Of a stretch of DNA of 64,000 nt, positions 44,460 to 53,217 are shown in pieces. The DNA is from Bacteroidia bacterium (GTDB lineage: Bacteria > Bacteroidota > Bacteroidia > Bacteroidales > GWA2-32-17), in assembly GCA_016218155.1 (NCBI GenBank), contig JACREQ010000100.1:1-64000 (forward strand), read 5' to 3'. Numbering within the stretch: position 1 is the stretch's first letter; each line of letters opens with the position of its first letter. Position numbers and translations under genes: made by a program. The notes below the pieces were generated by a model. It was not told the origin of the DNA and ran no database searches. It saw only the letters and a program-made list of their open reading frames with translations.

Positions 44460-45320
44460 ATGGAACATAGAGGCGGAAAAAAAACCGTGATAACTAAAGC
44501 AAAAAACGGTAACGACAAACCCGCAAGGCAAAAGCCTGCCTTCAAAAAAAATAATTTCAATAAAGATAAGCCTTCAAAACAATCACTTTTTAAGAAAACC
44601 GATGATTCGATGAGGCTAAACAGATATCTGGCAAATGCAGGTATTTGCAGCCGGCGTCAGGCAGATGATTATATTTTATCAGGTGTTGTAACTATAAATG
44701 GAAAAGTAATTACTGAACTCGGAACTAAAGTTTATCCGGGCGATGTGGTTAAATTTAATAATGAAAGTATACGCCAGGAAAGAAAGGTTTACATTTTATT
44801 AAATAAACCTAAAGATTATATAACAACAGCAGAAGATGACCGTGGACGCAAATCTGTACTTGAATTAATACGCGGCGCATGTAAAGAGCGTGTTATGCCT
44901 GTAGGTCGTTTAGACCGCAATACAACCGGGATTCTTTTACTTACTAATGATGGTGAACTTGCAGCTAAACTAATTCATCCACGTTCTAATAAGAAAAAAA
45001 TATATCATGTGTTTCTTGACAAAAACATTAAGAAAGATGATATGGATGCTATTGCAACAGGCATTGAACTTGATGATGGTTTTATTAAAGCAGATGAAAT
45101 TAACTACGCCGATCCTGTTGATAAAAGTCAGATAGGAATCGAAGTTCACTCTGGTAGAAATCATCTTGTAAGGCGTATATTTGAACATTTCGGATATAAA
45201 GTTATTAAACTTGACAGAGTATATTTTGCTGGCTTAACAAAAAAAGCACTACCACGCGGACGCTGGAGATTTCTTACACCTGACGAAGTTAGTATGATAA
45301 AAATGGGCGCATTTGAATGA
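44460..45320 (+). CDS. rluB: 23S rRNA pseudouridine synthase, RsuA/RluB family
   Basis: 286 residues from MEHRGGKK. A basic disordered N-terminus (rich in Lys and Asn) is followed by an S4 RNA-binding domain (MRLNRYLANAGICSRRQADD) and the pseudouridine synthase domain with the catalytic aspartate in GRLDRNTTGILLLTNDG. RluB converts a uridine of 23S rRNA to pseudouridine; RsuA (16S) and RluE/F are relatives, so exact specificity is inferred. The stop overlaps the start of the following DUF5686 gene by four bases. Confidence 0.9.
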   Translation: MEHRGGKKTVITKAKNGNDKPARQKPAFKKNNFNKDKPSKQSLFKKTDDSMRLNRYLANAGICSRRQADDYILSGVVTINGKVITELGTKVYPGDVVKFNNESIRQERKVYILLNKPKDYITTAEDDRGRKSVLELIRGACKERVMPVGRLDRNTTGILLLTNDGELAAKLIHPRSNKKKIYHVFLDKNIKKDDMDAIATGIELDDGFIKADEINYADPVDKSQIGIEVHSGRNHLVRRIFEHFGYKVIKLDRVYFAGLTKKALPRGRWRFLTPDEVSMIKMGAFE

Positions 45321-47863
45321 TAACAATGGAGAAAATATTCATTTCTCTTTTTTTATTCTTCAATTTGTTTTCATTTTCTGCATTTTCACAATCATATAGA
45401 ATAACAGGTAAAGTTACTGACGAAATAACTCATGAACCATTAGCATTTGTGAACGTTGTTTACGGTGCAAAAAATTTAGGTACCTCAACAAATATAGATG
45501 GTTATTTTTCTTTTCAAACTAATTCTGATAAGGTTACCCTTATATTTAGTTATATTGGTTACTCAAATAAATCTGTTACAATTAACACTTTTGAGCAAAA
45601 AGAAACATTAAAAATATCTTTAAAATCAACTTTATTAGATCTTTCTGAGATTACTGTAGTTGCAGGTGAAAACTCTGCACATCGTATTATTAGTGCTGTT
45701 ATTGAAAATAGAGATAGAAACAATCCTGAAAAAATGGGTTCATTTGCTTACATCTCATATAACAAAATGTATTTTACTATTGATCCTAAAATGAAAGATG
45801 CTACTTATGATACAATAAAAGTTACAACAAAAAATCAATCAAAATTTGAAAAATACAGAACTGTAAAAACAAAAGACACATTAACAGATGACTCGCTAAC
45901 AGATAAAAGTATCGAAGCATTTTTTTCAAAACAACATATTTTTTTAACTGAGACTGTAAGTGAACGAAAATTCTTATTTCCGGATAAAAACCAGGAAAAA
46001 GTAATTGCTTCGCGTAGTTCAGGATTGAAACAACCATATTTCATACTTCTAGCAACACAATTACAATCATTTTCTTTTTATACAGATTTAGTTGATGTTG
46101 GTGGTAAAAAATATTTGAGTCCTATCGCAAAAACAGCAATAAAAAAATATTTTTACCAAATAGAGGACACCACTTACACTGAATCAAATGACACTGTATT
46201 TGTAATTTCATTCAGACCATCAAAAGGAACTTTATTTGACGGACTTAAAGGTGTTATTCAAATTAATTCAAATCATTATGCATTACAATCTGTGAAAGCA
46301 GAACCATCTGAAAATAAAGGTGGATTTGATGCAAAAATACAGCAGAAATATGAGTTTATTAACAACACTCAGTGGTTTCCTGTTCAACTAAATACAGATT
46401 TAAAATTTTCGGGATTACAAGTCAGCGATCATCCCGACACATTGTTATTAAATGACACAATTGCAGTAATAAGAAATCGTGTTTTACCACTTCTTGGTGT
46501 TGGAAAAAGTTATATAGATAAGATAGAAATTAACCCTGATTTAGCTCCAAAACAATTTAATAACATTCAACTCGAAATCACCAAAGATGCTGCAAAACAA
46601 GATAGTACATTTTGGACAAAATACCGTACTGAAACTTTAAATGATAAGGAAAAAGAAACATATAAAATAATTGACAGTATTGGTCAGGCAGAACATTTAG
46701 ACACAAAACTTAAAGTACTCGAGAAACTTACTAAAGGCTATGTTTCGTGGGGTTTTATTAATATTGACTTTGCAAGAATTCTTGCATATAATCATTTTGA
46801 AGGGTTAAGACCCTGCTTGGATATTATGACTAATGAAAAAATCTTATCTTGGTTATCTGTTGGCGGATATGGCGCATATGGTATTAAAGACAAAGATTTT
46901 AAATATGGTGGGCGATTAAAATTCAGACCAAGTTTACAAAGCGAAACCCAGTTTACAGCTTCATATTCGCACGATGTTAGTGAAGTTGGATCATATTCTA
47001 TGCTCGAGTATAAATCCTTAACTTCAACTGAATTATACAGACAAATTCTTGTTAACAGAATGGATAAATACGATGAATATAAATCATCACTTTCATTTAG
47101 ATGGTTACGTTATTTAAAAACTGAAGGTTATGCGAAAATAACATATTACACACCATCATCTGATTATTTCTACAAGTTACTTCCAGACACATTAAAAAAC
47201 AGTTTTTCATCATCAGAAGCCGGTATAAAATTAAAATATGCATACAAAGAAAAATTCATGAAAACTTTCTTTGGAAAATATTCATTGGGTTCAAAATACC
47301 CTGTTATTTTCTTTAATGTTAGTCATGGATTTAAAACCGCAAAAGATAATTTTGAATACTGGAAATACGAAGCAAAAATAAATGCTGATTTTGATTTAAA
47401 ATTAGCAGGAAAAACATCAATACAATTAAGCTGTGGTTATGTTGACAGAACTTTACCATTAACTTTATTATACAACGGTTACAGTAATTACTCAAAATTT
47501 TCAATTGACGCATCAAATACTTTTGCAACAATGAGGATGAATGAATTTTACTCTGATAAATTTGCTTCTGTATTTTTTACACATAATTTTGGAAGATTAT
47601 TATTTAAAGTAGGAAAATTTCAGCCGAGCATCTCTATTTGCCAGAATATTGGATTTGGTAGTTTAGATAAAAGCGAGCTGCATAAAGGGCTTCAATTTAA
47701 CACCTTAGAGAATGGATATTACGAATCCGGAATTGTTTTCGGAAATTTATTAACTCAATCAATTGCAGGTTATGGAATAGCTTTTTATTACCGTTGGGGA
47801 CCATATGGTTTTTTAAAAACAAAAGAAAATTTTACAGTTAAAATATCTATTAAGCTCGGTTAA
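45317..47863 (+). CDS. DUF5686 outer-membrane protein with carboxypeptidase-like regulatory domain
   Basis: 848 residues. The signal peptide (FSFSAFSQ cleavage) precedes a carboxypeptidase-like regulatory domain (YRITGKVTDEITHEPLAFVN, residues ~28-110), then the DUF5686 body and a C-terminal region rich in beta strands that looks like an outer-membrane barrel (ending FTVKISIKLG). Function is unknown; a role in envelope assembly or nutrient uptake is possible. Met codons at 45317 (coupled with rluB) and 45326 are both usable. Confidence 0.83.
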   Translation: MITMEKIFISLFLFFNLFSFSAFSQSYRITGKVTDEITHEPLAFVNVVYGAKNLGTSTNIDGYFSFQTNSDKVTLIFSYIGYSNKSVTINTFEQKETLKISLKSTLLDLSEITVVAGENSAHRIISAVIENRDRNNPEKMGSFAYISYNKMYFTIDPKMKDATYDTIKVTTKNQSKFEKYRTVKTKDTLTDDSLTDKSIEAFFSKQHIFLTETVSERKFLFPDKNQEKVIASRSSGLKQPYFILLATQLQSFSFYTDLVDVGGKKYLSPIAKTAIKKYFYQIEDTTYTESNDTVFVISFRPSKGTLFDGLKGVIQINSNHYALQSVKAEPSENKGGFDAKIQQKYEFINNTQWFPVQLNTDLKFSGLQVSDHPDTLLLNDTIAVIRNRVLPLLGVGKSYIDKIEINPDLAPKQFNNIQLEITKDAAKQDSTFWTKYRTETLNDKEKETYKIIDSIGQAEHLDTKLKVLEKLTKGYVSWGFINIDFARILAYNHFEGLRPCLDIMTNEKILSWLSVGGYGAYGIKDKDFKYGGRLKFRPSLQSETQFTASYSHDVSEVGSYSMLEYKSLTSTELYRQILVNRMDKYDEYKSSLSFRWLRYLKTEGYAKITYYTPSSDYFYKLLPDTLKNSFSSSEAGIKLKYAYKEKFMKTFFGKYSLGSKYPVIFFNVSHGFKTAKDNFEYWKYEAKINADFDLKLAGKTSIQLSCGYVDRTLPLTLLYNGYSNYSKFSIDASNTFATMRMNEFYSDKFASVFFTHNFGRLLFKVGKFQPSISICQNIGFGSLDKSELHKGLQFNTLENGYYESGIVFGNLLTQSIAGYGIAFYYRWGPYGFLKTKENFTVKISIKLG

Positions 47864-47957
47864 TAAAATAAAACTTATTCGCTTAAAATTTGTTTTGATA
47901 ATTATAACAATAATTTGAACTTTGTAACTGTTTCTTAATAAGTATAAGATTTAATTA

Positions 47958-49142
47958 ATGAAGATATTTAGTTTTATAATAATACTTTTTTTCTCAATAA
48001 ATTCTTTTGCTCAGATAAAAGAAGGATTTAGTAAATATGAAGCAAGGGATATGATGGCTCTTTGCTGCAGTTATACCTTTTTAGATATTTATAATACCGA
48101 TGCTGAAATAATACCACCTAAATATTTAAAAAGATATACATCTGGTATTTTTGGCATGGATAACAAATATCAGATTTACATAAATGATAAAATAGCTGTA
48201 ATAAATTTAAGAGGTTCAACAGATAAAAAAATCTCTTGGCTTGAAAATTTTAGTTCTGCTATGATTCCTGCCAAGGGCATAATTAAAATTTCTGGAGAGA
48301 AATTCGACTATTGTTTTGCAAAAGATTCTAATGCCGCAGTACATGCAGGATATGCATTAGGTTTAGCATATTTGCATAATGATATTTTATACCAAATTAA
48401 TATACTAAATAAAGAAGGTATTTATAATTTTATTATCACCGGACACAGTCAGGGAGGTGCTTTGGCAAATTTATTAAGAACATATTTAGAGAATCTATCG
48501 GGAAATGAAATTTCTAAAGACAATAAATTTAAAACATATTCTTTTGGCGCCCCAATGATAGGCAACAAACAATTTACTGATGAATATAACATAAGGTATT
48601 GTATTAACAATACAAGCTTTAATCTAATCAATCCATCTGATCAGGTTCCTCTACTTCCATTAAGTTATAAAGACACAAATTATTTAAAAGATAATATTAA
48701 AACTTTGCTTTTTGACTATGAGTCCTTTAGCATTAAAGATGCATTATCAGATGGAGTTGTAAACCTTTTTGAAGGTGGAATTACAAAATCGGTAAACTTG
48801 TTTAGCTCATCTGCATCCAAACAAATTGCAAAAGATTTAGGGACATCTGAATTACCTCAATATGTAAAGGACATCAACTATTGCAGATTAGGAAACACAA
48901 TAAAAATTAATCCGGTAGTTTACCCCAAAATTTTAAAAGACCCGAAAATTCTTAAAAACGATTCTTTAATGAAAATTTTTAAAAAAGGAACTGACGGATA
49001 TTTTATAAACAAAGAATTATATAAAAAAGAGCCTATGTTTTTTCAACATAAGCCATATAATTATTATACATCTATTCTTAAAAGCAGCTTCCCCGAAGAA
49101 TATAAATTACTTAAAAATAAATTCCTTCCAGAAAACCTTTAA
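47958..49142 (+). CDS. Exported class 3-type lipase family protein
   Basis: 394 residues. A signal peptide (MKIFSFIIILFFSINSFAQ) is followed by an alpha/beta-hydrolase core with the nucleophile elbow GHSQGGALANLL (Ser in GHSQG, near residue 165) and FGAPMIGN downstream, typical of fungal-type class 3 lipases. Asp and His partners are likely in NPSDQVPLL and the later HK region but were not assigned with certainty. Probably hydrolyses lipids or esters outside the cytoplasm. Upstream, near 47925, a GAACTTTG resembles the -7 element with mismatches. Confidence 0.82.
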   Translation: MKIFSFIIILFFSINSFAQIKEGFSKYEARDMMALCCSYTFLDIYNTDAEIIPPKYLKRYTSGIFGMDNKYQIYINDKIAVINLRGSTDKKISWLENFSSAMIPAKGIIKISGEKFDYCFAKDSNAAVHAGYALGLAYLHNDILYQINILNKEGIYNFIITGHSQGGALANLLRTYLENLSGNEISKDNKFKTYSFGAPMIGNKQFTDEYNIRYCINNTSFNLINPSDQVPLLPLSYKDTNYLKDNIKTLLFDYESFSIKDALSDGVVNLFEGGITKSVNLFSSSASKQIAKDLGTSELPQYVKDINYCRLGNTIKINPVVYPKILKDPKILKNDSLMKIFKKGTDGYFINKELYKKEPMFFQHKPYNYYTSILKSSFPEEYKLLKNKFLPENL

Positions 49143-49158
49143 CTTTTACTTTTTATTT

Positions 49159-49476
49159 TTAGTAATAGTAAGGAGAATAGTAACTATGAGATACCATTGA
49201 AACTATAAAAACGATATATAAAATTAACATAATCGTAGAAAAAATAGATACCCATAAACCAATAGTGCTACAAGTTTTTGCTGTTCGTAAGATATTTAAT
49301 GATTTTTCATTCCATTCATTAGGGTTTTCATCGTAAAGTTTTTGAGCAGCAGCTTTTTTAGAGAAACCAACTATTGATGCAACCCAACCAAACATGTAAA
49401 GTGCCATTATTGAGGAAATACCCCAAAACATTGCAGACAACGCACCTGGTACAATTTTCTTTTTTTGTTCGTACAT
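49159..49476 (-). CDS. Small two- or three-TM membrane protein, tandem paralogue 1 (CCC-motif-like)
   Basis: 105 residues from the Met at 49476; an extra 11-residue reading from 49509 was rejected because the paralogues begin at the equivalent Met. Sequence KKKIVPGALSAMFWGISS, a short loop with KLYDENPNEWNEKSLNILRTAKTC, and a second membrane stretch are shared with the two neighbours. The arrangement resembles the CCC-motif membrane protein family of Bacteroidota, although the CCC is absent. Function is unknown. No consensus promoter element is seen upstream, but the next gene ends with a terminator, so it is likely expressed separately. Confidence 0.7.
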   Translation of the reverse strand: MYEQKKKIVPGALSAMFWGISSIMALYMFGWVASIVGFSKKAAAQKLYDENPNEWNEKSLNILRTAKTCSTIGLWVSIFSTIMLILYIVFIVSMVSHSYYSPYYY

Positions 49477-49527
49477 AATATTGTTATTCTTAATTAATTT
49501 TTCAATCAATTTACTTAAAATACAGTT

Positions 49528-49560
49528 AAAAAAAGAGCCTATGTATTATTACACAGGCTC
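49528..49560 (-). terminator. Terminator of paralogue 2
   Basis: On the minus strand a ten-bp stem with one G.T pair (49535-49544 with 49551-49560), six-base loop and seven T residues (49528-49534), after the stop of the gene at 49580. Confidence 0.8.
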
Positions 49561-49579
49561 AATAATTTTATTTTTAAAA

Positions 49580-49870
49580 TTAAGCAAACATTACGATAGC
49601 AGCAATTATATAAATTATCCAGATTAAAGTAAATACACTTGATGCAATTAAGCCAATAATGCTAAAAGTTTTAGCTGACCGTAAAACACTTAAGGATTTT
49701 TCACTATAATCTGAAGGATTCTGCTCATAAGTAGCTAATGCCTTTTTGCGTTTCGAAAATGCAACTATTGCTGCAATCCAACCAAAAGCAGCCATTGCTG
49801 CTAGTGAAGCTATTCCCCAAATCATTGCAGAAACTGCACCAGGTACAACTTTCTTTTTTAATTCTTCCAT
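49580..49870 (-). CDS. Small membrane protein, tandem paralogue 2
   Basis: 96 residues, MEELKKKVVPGAVSAMIWGI at the start, then a hydrophobic segment, a loop RKKALATYEQNPSDYSEKSL, and a second hydrophobic segment (SIIGLIASSVFTLIWIIYII). It is about the same length as its neighbours and lies in the same orientation. The SLSVLRSAKTFSIIGL stretch matches the neighbours' SLNILRTAKTCSTIGL. Own -7 element and terminator. No enzyme motif; function unknown. Confidence 0.75.
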   Translation of the reverse strand: MEELKKKVVPGAVSAMIWGIASLAAMAAFGWIAAIVAFSKRKKALATYEQNPSDYSEKSLSVLRSAKTFSIIGLIASSVFTLIWIIYIIAAIVMFA

Positions 49871-49904
49871 AATTATTTGTTTTAAATTGTTTGTTAATAT
49901 AATT

Positions 49905-49912
49905 CAAAGTTA
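49905..49912 (-). promoter_or_regulatory. -7 element (TAACTTTG) of paralogue 2
   Basis: An exact TAnnTTTG match on the minus strand, 34 bases upstream of the start. Confidence 0.5.
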
Positions 49913-49929
49913 TAAAATGATTTTAAATA

Positions 49930-50268
49930 TCAATAATAATAACTATTTGACATTGAAACCAAATATACTATTAAAACAATATATAATATCCAAAATATAG
50001 TAAAGCAAATTGAGGTGATTAAACCAATAGTTGCACATGTTTTTGCAGTTTTCAGTAGGTTTAACGACTTCTCGTTATACATACCTGGATTTTCTTCATA
50101 AGCTCTTAATGCTTTTTTGCGTTTTGAAAAAGCAACAAATGATGCTATAAAACCAAACAAAGCCATTGCAGCAAGTGATGCAATTCCCCATATCATTGCA
50201 GACATTGCCTCTGGCGCCATTTTTTTTCGTTGCGTAGTACCGCTAATATTTGAGTTCTGACTTTCCAT
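49930..50268 (-). CDS. Small membrane protein, tandem paralogue 3
   Basis: 112 residues, with an extra polar N-terminus (MESQNSNISGTTQRKKMAPE) before the shared AMSAMIWGIASLAAMALFGF segment, a loop RKKALRAYEENPGMYNEKSL, and SLNLLKTAKTCATIGL. It shares more with paralogue 2 (IWGIASLAAMA) than with paralogue 1, so the order of duplication may have been 1, then 2/3. Own promoter element at 50319. The TAKTC cysteine of paralogues 1 and 3 is Phe in paralogue 2. Confidence 0.75.
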   Translation of the reverse strand: MESQNSNISGTTQRKKMAPEAMSAMIWGIASLAAMALFGFIASFVAFSKRKKALRAYEENPGMYNEKSLNLLKTAKTCATIGLITSICFTIFWILYIVLIVYLVSMSNSYYY

Positions 50269-50318
50269 AATTACTCATTTTTTATTGCAATTAATTTACT
50301 AATAGCTGTTTTACAAAC

Positions 50319-50326
50319 CAAAGTTA
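50319..50326 (-). promoter_or_regulatory. -7 element (TAACTTTG) of paralogue 3
   Basis: An exact TAnnTTTG match on the minus strand, 50 bases upstream of the start. Confidence 0.45.
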
Positions 50327-50383
50327 AATTAAAAATATCTGGAAGTCAAAATTAATTACCAGTTTTTTTTCTATTATTTAACA

Positions 50384-51613
50384 TCAACTCTTTCGAAATG
50401 ATCTTTTATTGTTAAATCCTGGTTTTCTGAAACCCCTGCGATTATTGGCTTGTTTATTCTTTTTAGGATTATATTCAGGAACTTTTCCAAATTTTTCTGG
50501 AATTATCATTTTCGGAACTTCACTTCCAAGCAAGTCTTCTATTTCAGAAAATTTACCCTGTTCATTTTCACTTACAAGAGTCATTGCTAAACCATCATTT
50601 TCTGCACGAGCTGTGCGTCCGATACGATGCACATAATCTTCACCATCATTTGGCACATCAAAATTTATTACCAGATCAATATCTTCAATATCTATACCTC
50701 TTGAAAGAATATCTGTTGCAACTAAAATATTTAAAGTTCTGTTTTTAAAATTTAAAAGCACTTTTTCTCTTTCGCTTTGTTCAAGGTCAGAATGAATTTC
50801 AGCTACAGAAAATCTAGCTCTTTTTAATTCTCTGGTTAAATCTTTTACACCTTGTTTAGTTGAACAAAAAACTATAACACTCCTTAATTTTCTTTCGCTA
50901 AGTATAGCACTTACCAAAGGAATTTTTTGTGAATAGTACACTATATATGCTTCCTGTTTTATTTTTTCGGGTGGCTTTGAAAGTGCAATATTTATTTCAA
51001 CAGGATTAACTAAAATCTTTCGTGCAATCTGCCTGATTTTAGTTGGCATTGTTGCCGAAAAAAGTAATGTCTGCCTTTGAACCGGAAGAAAAGATATTAT
51101 TTTCATAATATCATCATAAAACCCCATATCGAGCATCCTGTCTGCTTCATCAAGCACTAAATATTTCAACTCTGAAATATTAACATTTCCCATATTTAAA
51201 TGAGATATCATTCTTCCTGGTGTGCAAATCACAATTTCTGTGCCTTGTGTTAGGGCCATTTGTTCTCTTGAAAATGCCAACCCGTCACCACCACCATAAA
51301 CAGATATTGAACCTACTCTTGCAAAATATGCAATTCCCTCTAAATGTTGTTCAATCTGAACAGCTAACTCACGTGTAGGAACTATTATCAATGCTTTAAT
51401 ATCATTATCCTGTTCCTCAGAAATAATTTTATTTATTAGTGGCAATAAAAAGGCAGCAGTTTTACCTGTTCCTGTTTGTGCAGATCCAATCAAATCACTT
51501 CCATTTAAAATTACCGGTATAACCTTTTCCTGAATAGGCGTTGGCGTCTCGTAACCAATTGCATCAATGCCTTCTAACAATCTTTCATCGAGACCAAATT
51601 CTTTAAAATTCAT
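50384..51613 (-). CDS. DEAD-box RNA helicase, RhlE-like
   Basis: 409 residues. The Q motif is FKEFGLDERLLEGIDAIGY with PTPIQEKVIP; Walker A is SAQTGTGKTAAFLL; motif II is LDEADRMLDMGF; motif III is FSATMP; motif VI is HRIGRTARAEN. The C-terminal 35 residues are basic (KKNKQANNRRGFRKPGF), as in RhlE-type proteins that bind RNA. It unwinds RNA in ribosome maturation or decay. Upstream on the minus strand there are only near-matches to the -7 element (TAACTTTA near 51675). Confidence 0.93.
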   Translation of the reverse strand: MNFKEFGLDERLLEGIDAIGYETPTPIQEKVIPVILNGSDLIGSAQTGTGKTAAFLLPLINKIISEEQDNDIKALIIVPTRELAVQIEQHLEGIAYFARVGSISVYGGGDGLAFSREQMALTQGTEIVICTPGRMISHLNMGNVNISELKYLVLDEADRMLDMGFYDDIMKIISFLPVQRQTLLFSATMPTKIRQIARKILVNPVEINIALSKPPEKIKQEAYIVYYSQKIPLVSAILSERKLRSVIVFCSTKQGVKDLTRELKRARFSVAEIHSDLEQSEREKVLLNFKNRTLNILVATDILSRGIDIEDIDLVINFDVPNDGEDYVHRIGRTARAENDGLAMTLVSENEQGKFSEIEDLLGSEVPKMIIPEKFGKVPEYNPKKNKQANNRRGFRKPGFNNKRSFRKS

Positions 51614-51732
51614 TTTGTTTATCTAAGTAAATATAAGCATAGAGTATTGACCTATGTTTAAAGTAATATTTTGTAAAGTTAAGAAAAGTTTAATGCAATA
51701 AATCAGTATATCATAACACGATATAAATAAAC

Positions 51733-53202
51733 TTAGTTAACTAACGTACTGGTTTGTTTTTTATCACAACCAAATAACATATTGATTCCTAATCTCACGT
51801 TAAGATTTCTTGTTGCCTGAGGCCATATAATTCCACAAACGTTATCTGTAACAACATAAAATTGAAACCATGGTATTTTAAATAAAACCCCTGCTCCAAC
51901 TTGTTTAAATGAATTATTTTCTACTGTATAACTTAACGTTCCCATAAACCATTTCGTAAGATTCGCATTTCCGCTTAATGTTACACCACCATGCAAACGT
52001 TTCAAAAACACATCACCTCTGAATAAAAGTCCTACGTTAAATTTATTGTTAATTGTATATGTTCCTCCTAAATACATCTTAGGTGCAAGCCAGTAACTAT
52101 AAGACTTTTTCTCTAACTGAGGATCAAATATTTTAATTACAGAATCTTTAAAAGCATCTGCATGTGCTTTTGCTACAGAATCATTCTTGTCGTTAAAATA
52201 TGGTTGAATATCCCACCCATCAAATTCAAATTCGCCTGATGCTTTAACACTGTTCACATTATTCTTATATCGTATAAAACCTAAATCAAGCAAACTTCCG
52301 TAAAAATTCAGTTTATTATTATAAACATATTTAAATCCTAAATCTATTGCTCCTCCCGGATTTCTTCCATCCATAATTATTCCTTTAATATCACTGCTTG
52401 TAATGTTACCAGGGTCAAGAACTGTATCCATTTCAAACATCAATGAATCGTTCAGGTAGTCCATCTGGAGCTTTGTTATATTATAAAACTGTTGAGATGA
52501 ATGAAGTTCCCAATCAGCTTTAAATGTATAAGCAAAATCTTCTTCATCTGTTTTCCAAGTTAACTGGTGACTTTTAAACCAAAGATTTTCTTTACCAAAT
52601 AACAATTTACCACGAGCACCAACTGTCCATTTATTGCCAAATGTTTTTGAAGCTCCAATTGCCCATTCACGATACCAATTTACACCAGCACCTACATAAC
52701 TTAAGAATGCTTCTTTACCAAGCAATGATTTTCCATTACCTTCCCAGGCAAGAGTAACCATATCCTTAGGGAAGCTAGCTTGTATATCTAACTTTTCGGT
52801 CAGGTTAAATGTAAAATACCAGCTTTTCCACTTATAACCGGCAGAGAACCAATTTATATCTGACTCGATAGAAGTATAATTAACCTTTTTAAGTTTTTTA
52901 AGAAGATAAGGTATGTCAAAAACCATTGAATCAGCCTGTGCTCCAGTTCCTGGTCTTATTAACTGATTTAATGCAAAACCATTATTATTATAATTAATAT
53001 GTAACGGAGGTAATACTTGTCCAACTACAGGAAGTATCATTCCACTTAAGTAAAGTTTACATTCGTTTTGTATTGCAGGATTTAATAAATTCGCTTGTGG
53101 AACCCTATGCATGTAATAAAGTGTATGGTTTTGCTGAGCAAAAATAGTTGTAGCCGCAAACCAAAAAACTATAAATATGGATAATATTTTTATTGTTTTC
53201 AT
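51733..53202 (-). CDS. DUF5723 outer-membrane protein
   Basis: 489 residues. A signal peptide (MKTIKILSIFIVFWFAATTIF, cleavage near AQQ) is followed by TLYYMHRVPQANLLNPAIQN, the conserved opening of DUF5723, and a long series of strands (YVGAGVNWYREWAIGASKTF, KMYLGGTYTINNKF) typical of a porin-like beta barrel of the phylum. Function is unknown. It lies 15 bases after a large lipoprotein gene in the same operon, so the two probably act together at the outer membrane. Confidence 0.82.
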   Translation of the reverse strand: MKTIKILSIFIVFWFAATTIFAQQNHTLYYMHRVPQANLLNPAIQNECKLYLSGMILPVVGQVLPPLHINYNNNGFALNQLIRPGTGAQADSMVFDIPYLLKKLKKVNYTSIESDINWFSAGYKWKSWYFTFNLTEKLDIQASFPKDMVTLAWEGNGKSLLGKEAFLSYVGAGVNWYREWAIGASKTFGNKWTVGARGKLLFGKENLWFKSHQLTWKTDEEDFAYTFKADWELHSSQQFYNITKLQMDYLNDSLMFEMDTVLDPGNITSSDIKGIIMDGRNPGGAIDLGFKYVYNNKLNFYGSLLDLGFIRYKNNVNSVKASGEFEFDGWDIQPYFNDKNDSVAKAHADAFKDSVIKIFDPQLEKKSYSYWLAPKMYLGGTYTINNKFNVGLLFRGDVFLKRLHGGVTLSGNANLTKWFMGTLSYTVENNSFKQVGAGVLFKIPWFQFYVVTDNVCGIIWPQATRNLNVRLGINMLFGCDKKQTSTLVN

Positions 53203-53217
53203 TATTTTTCCTCCTTG

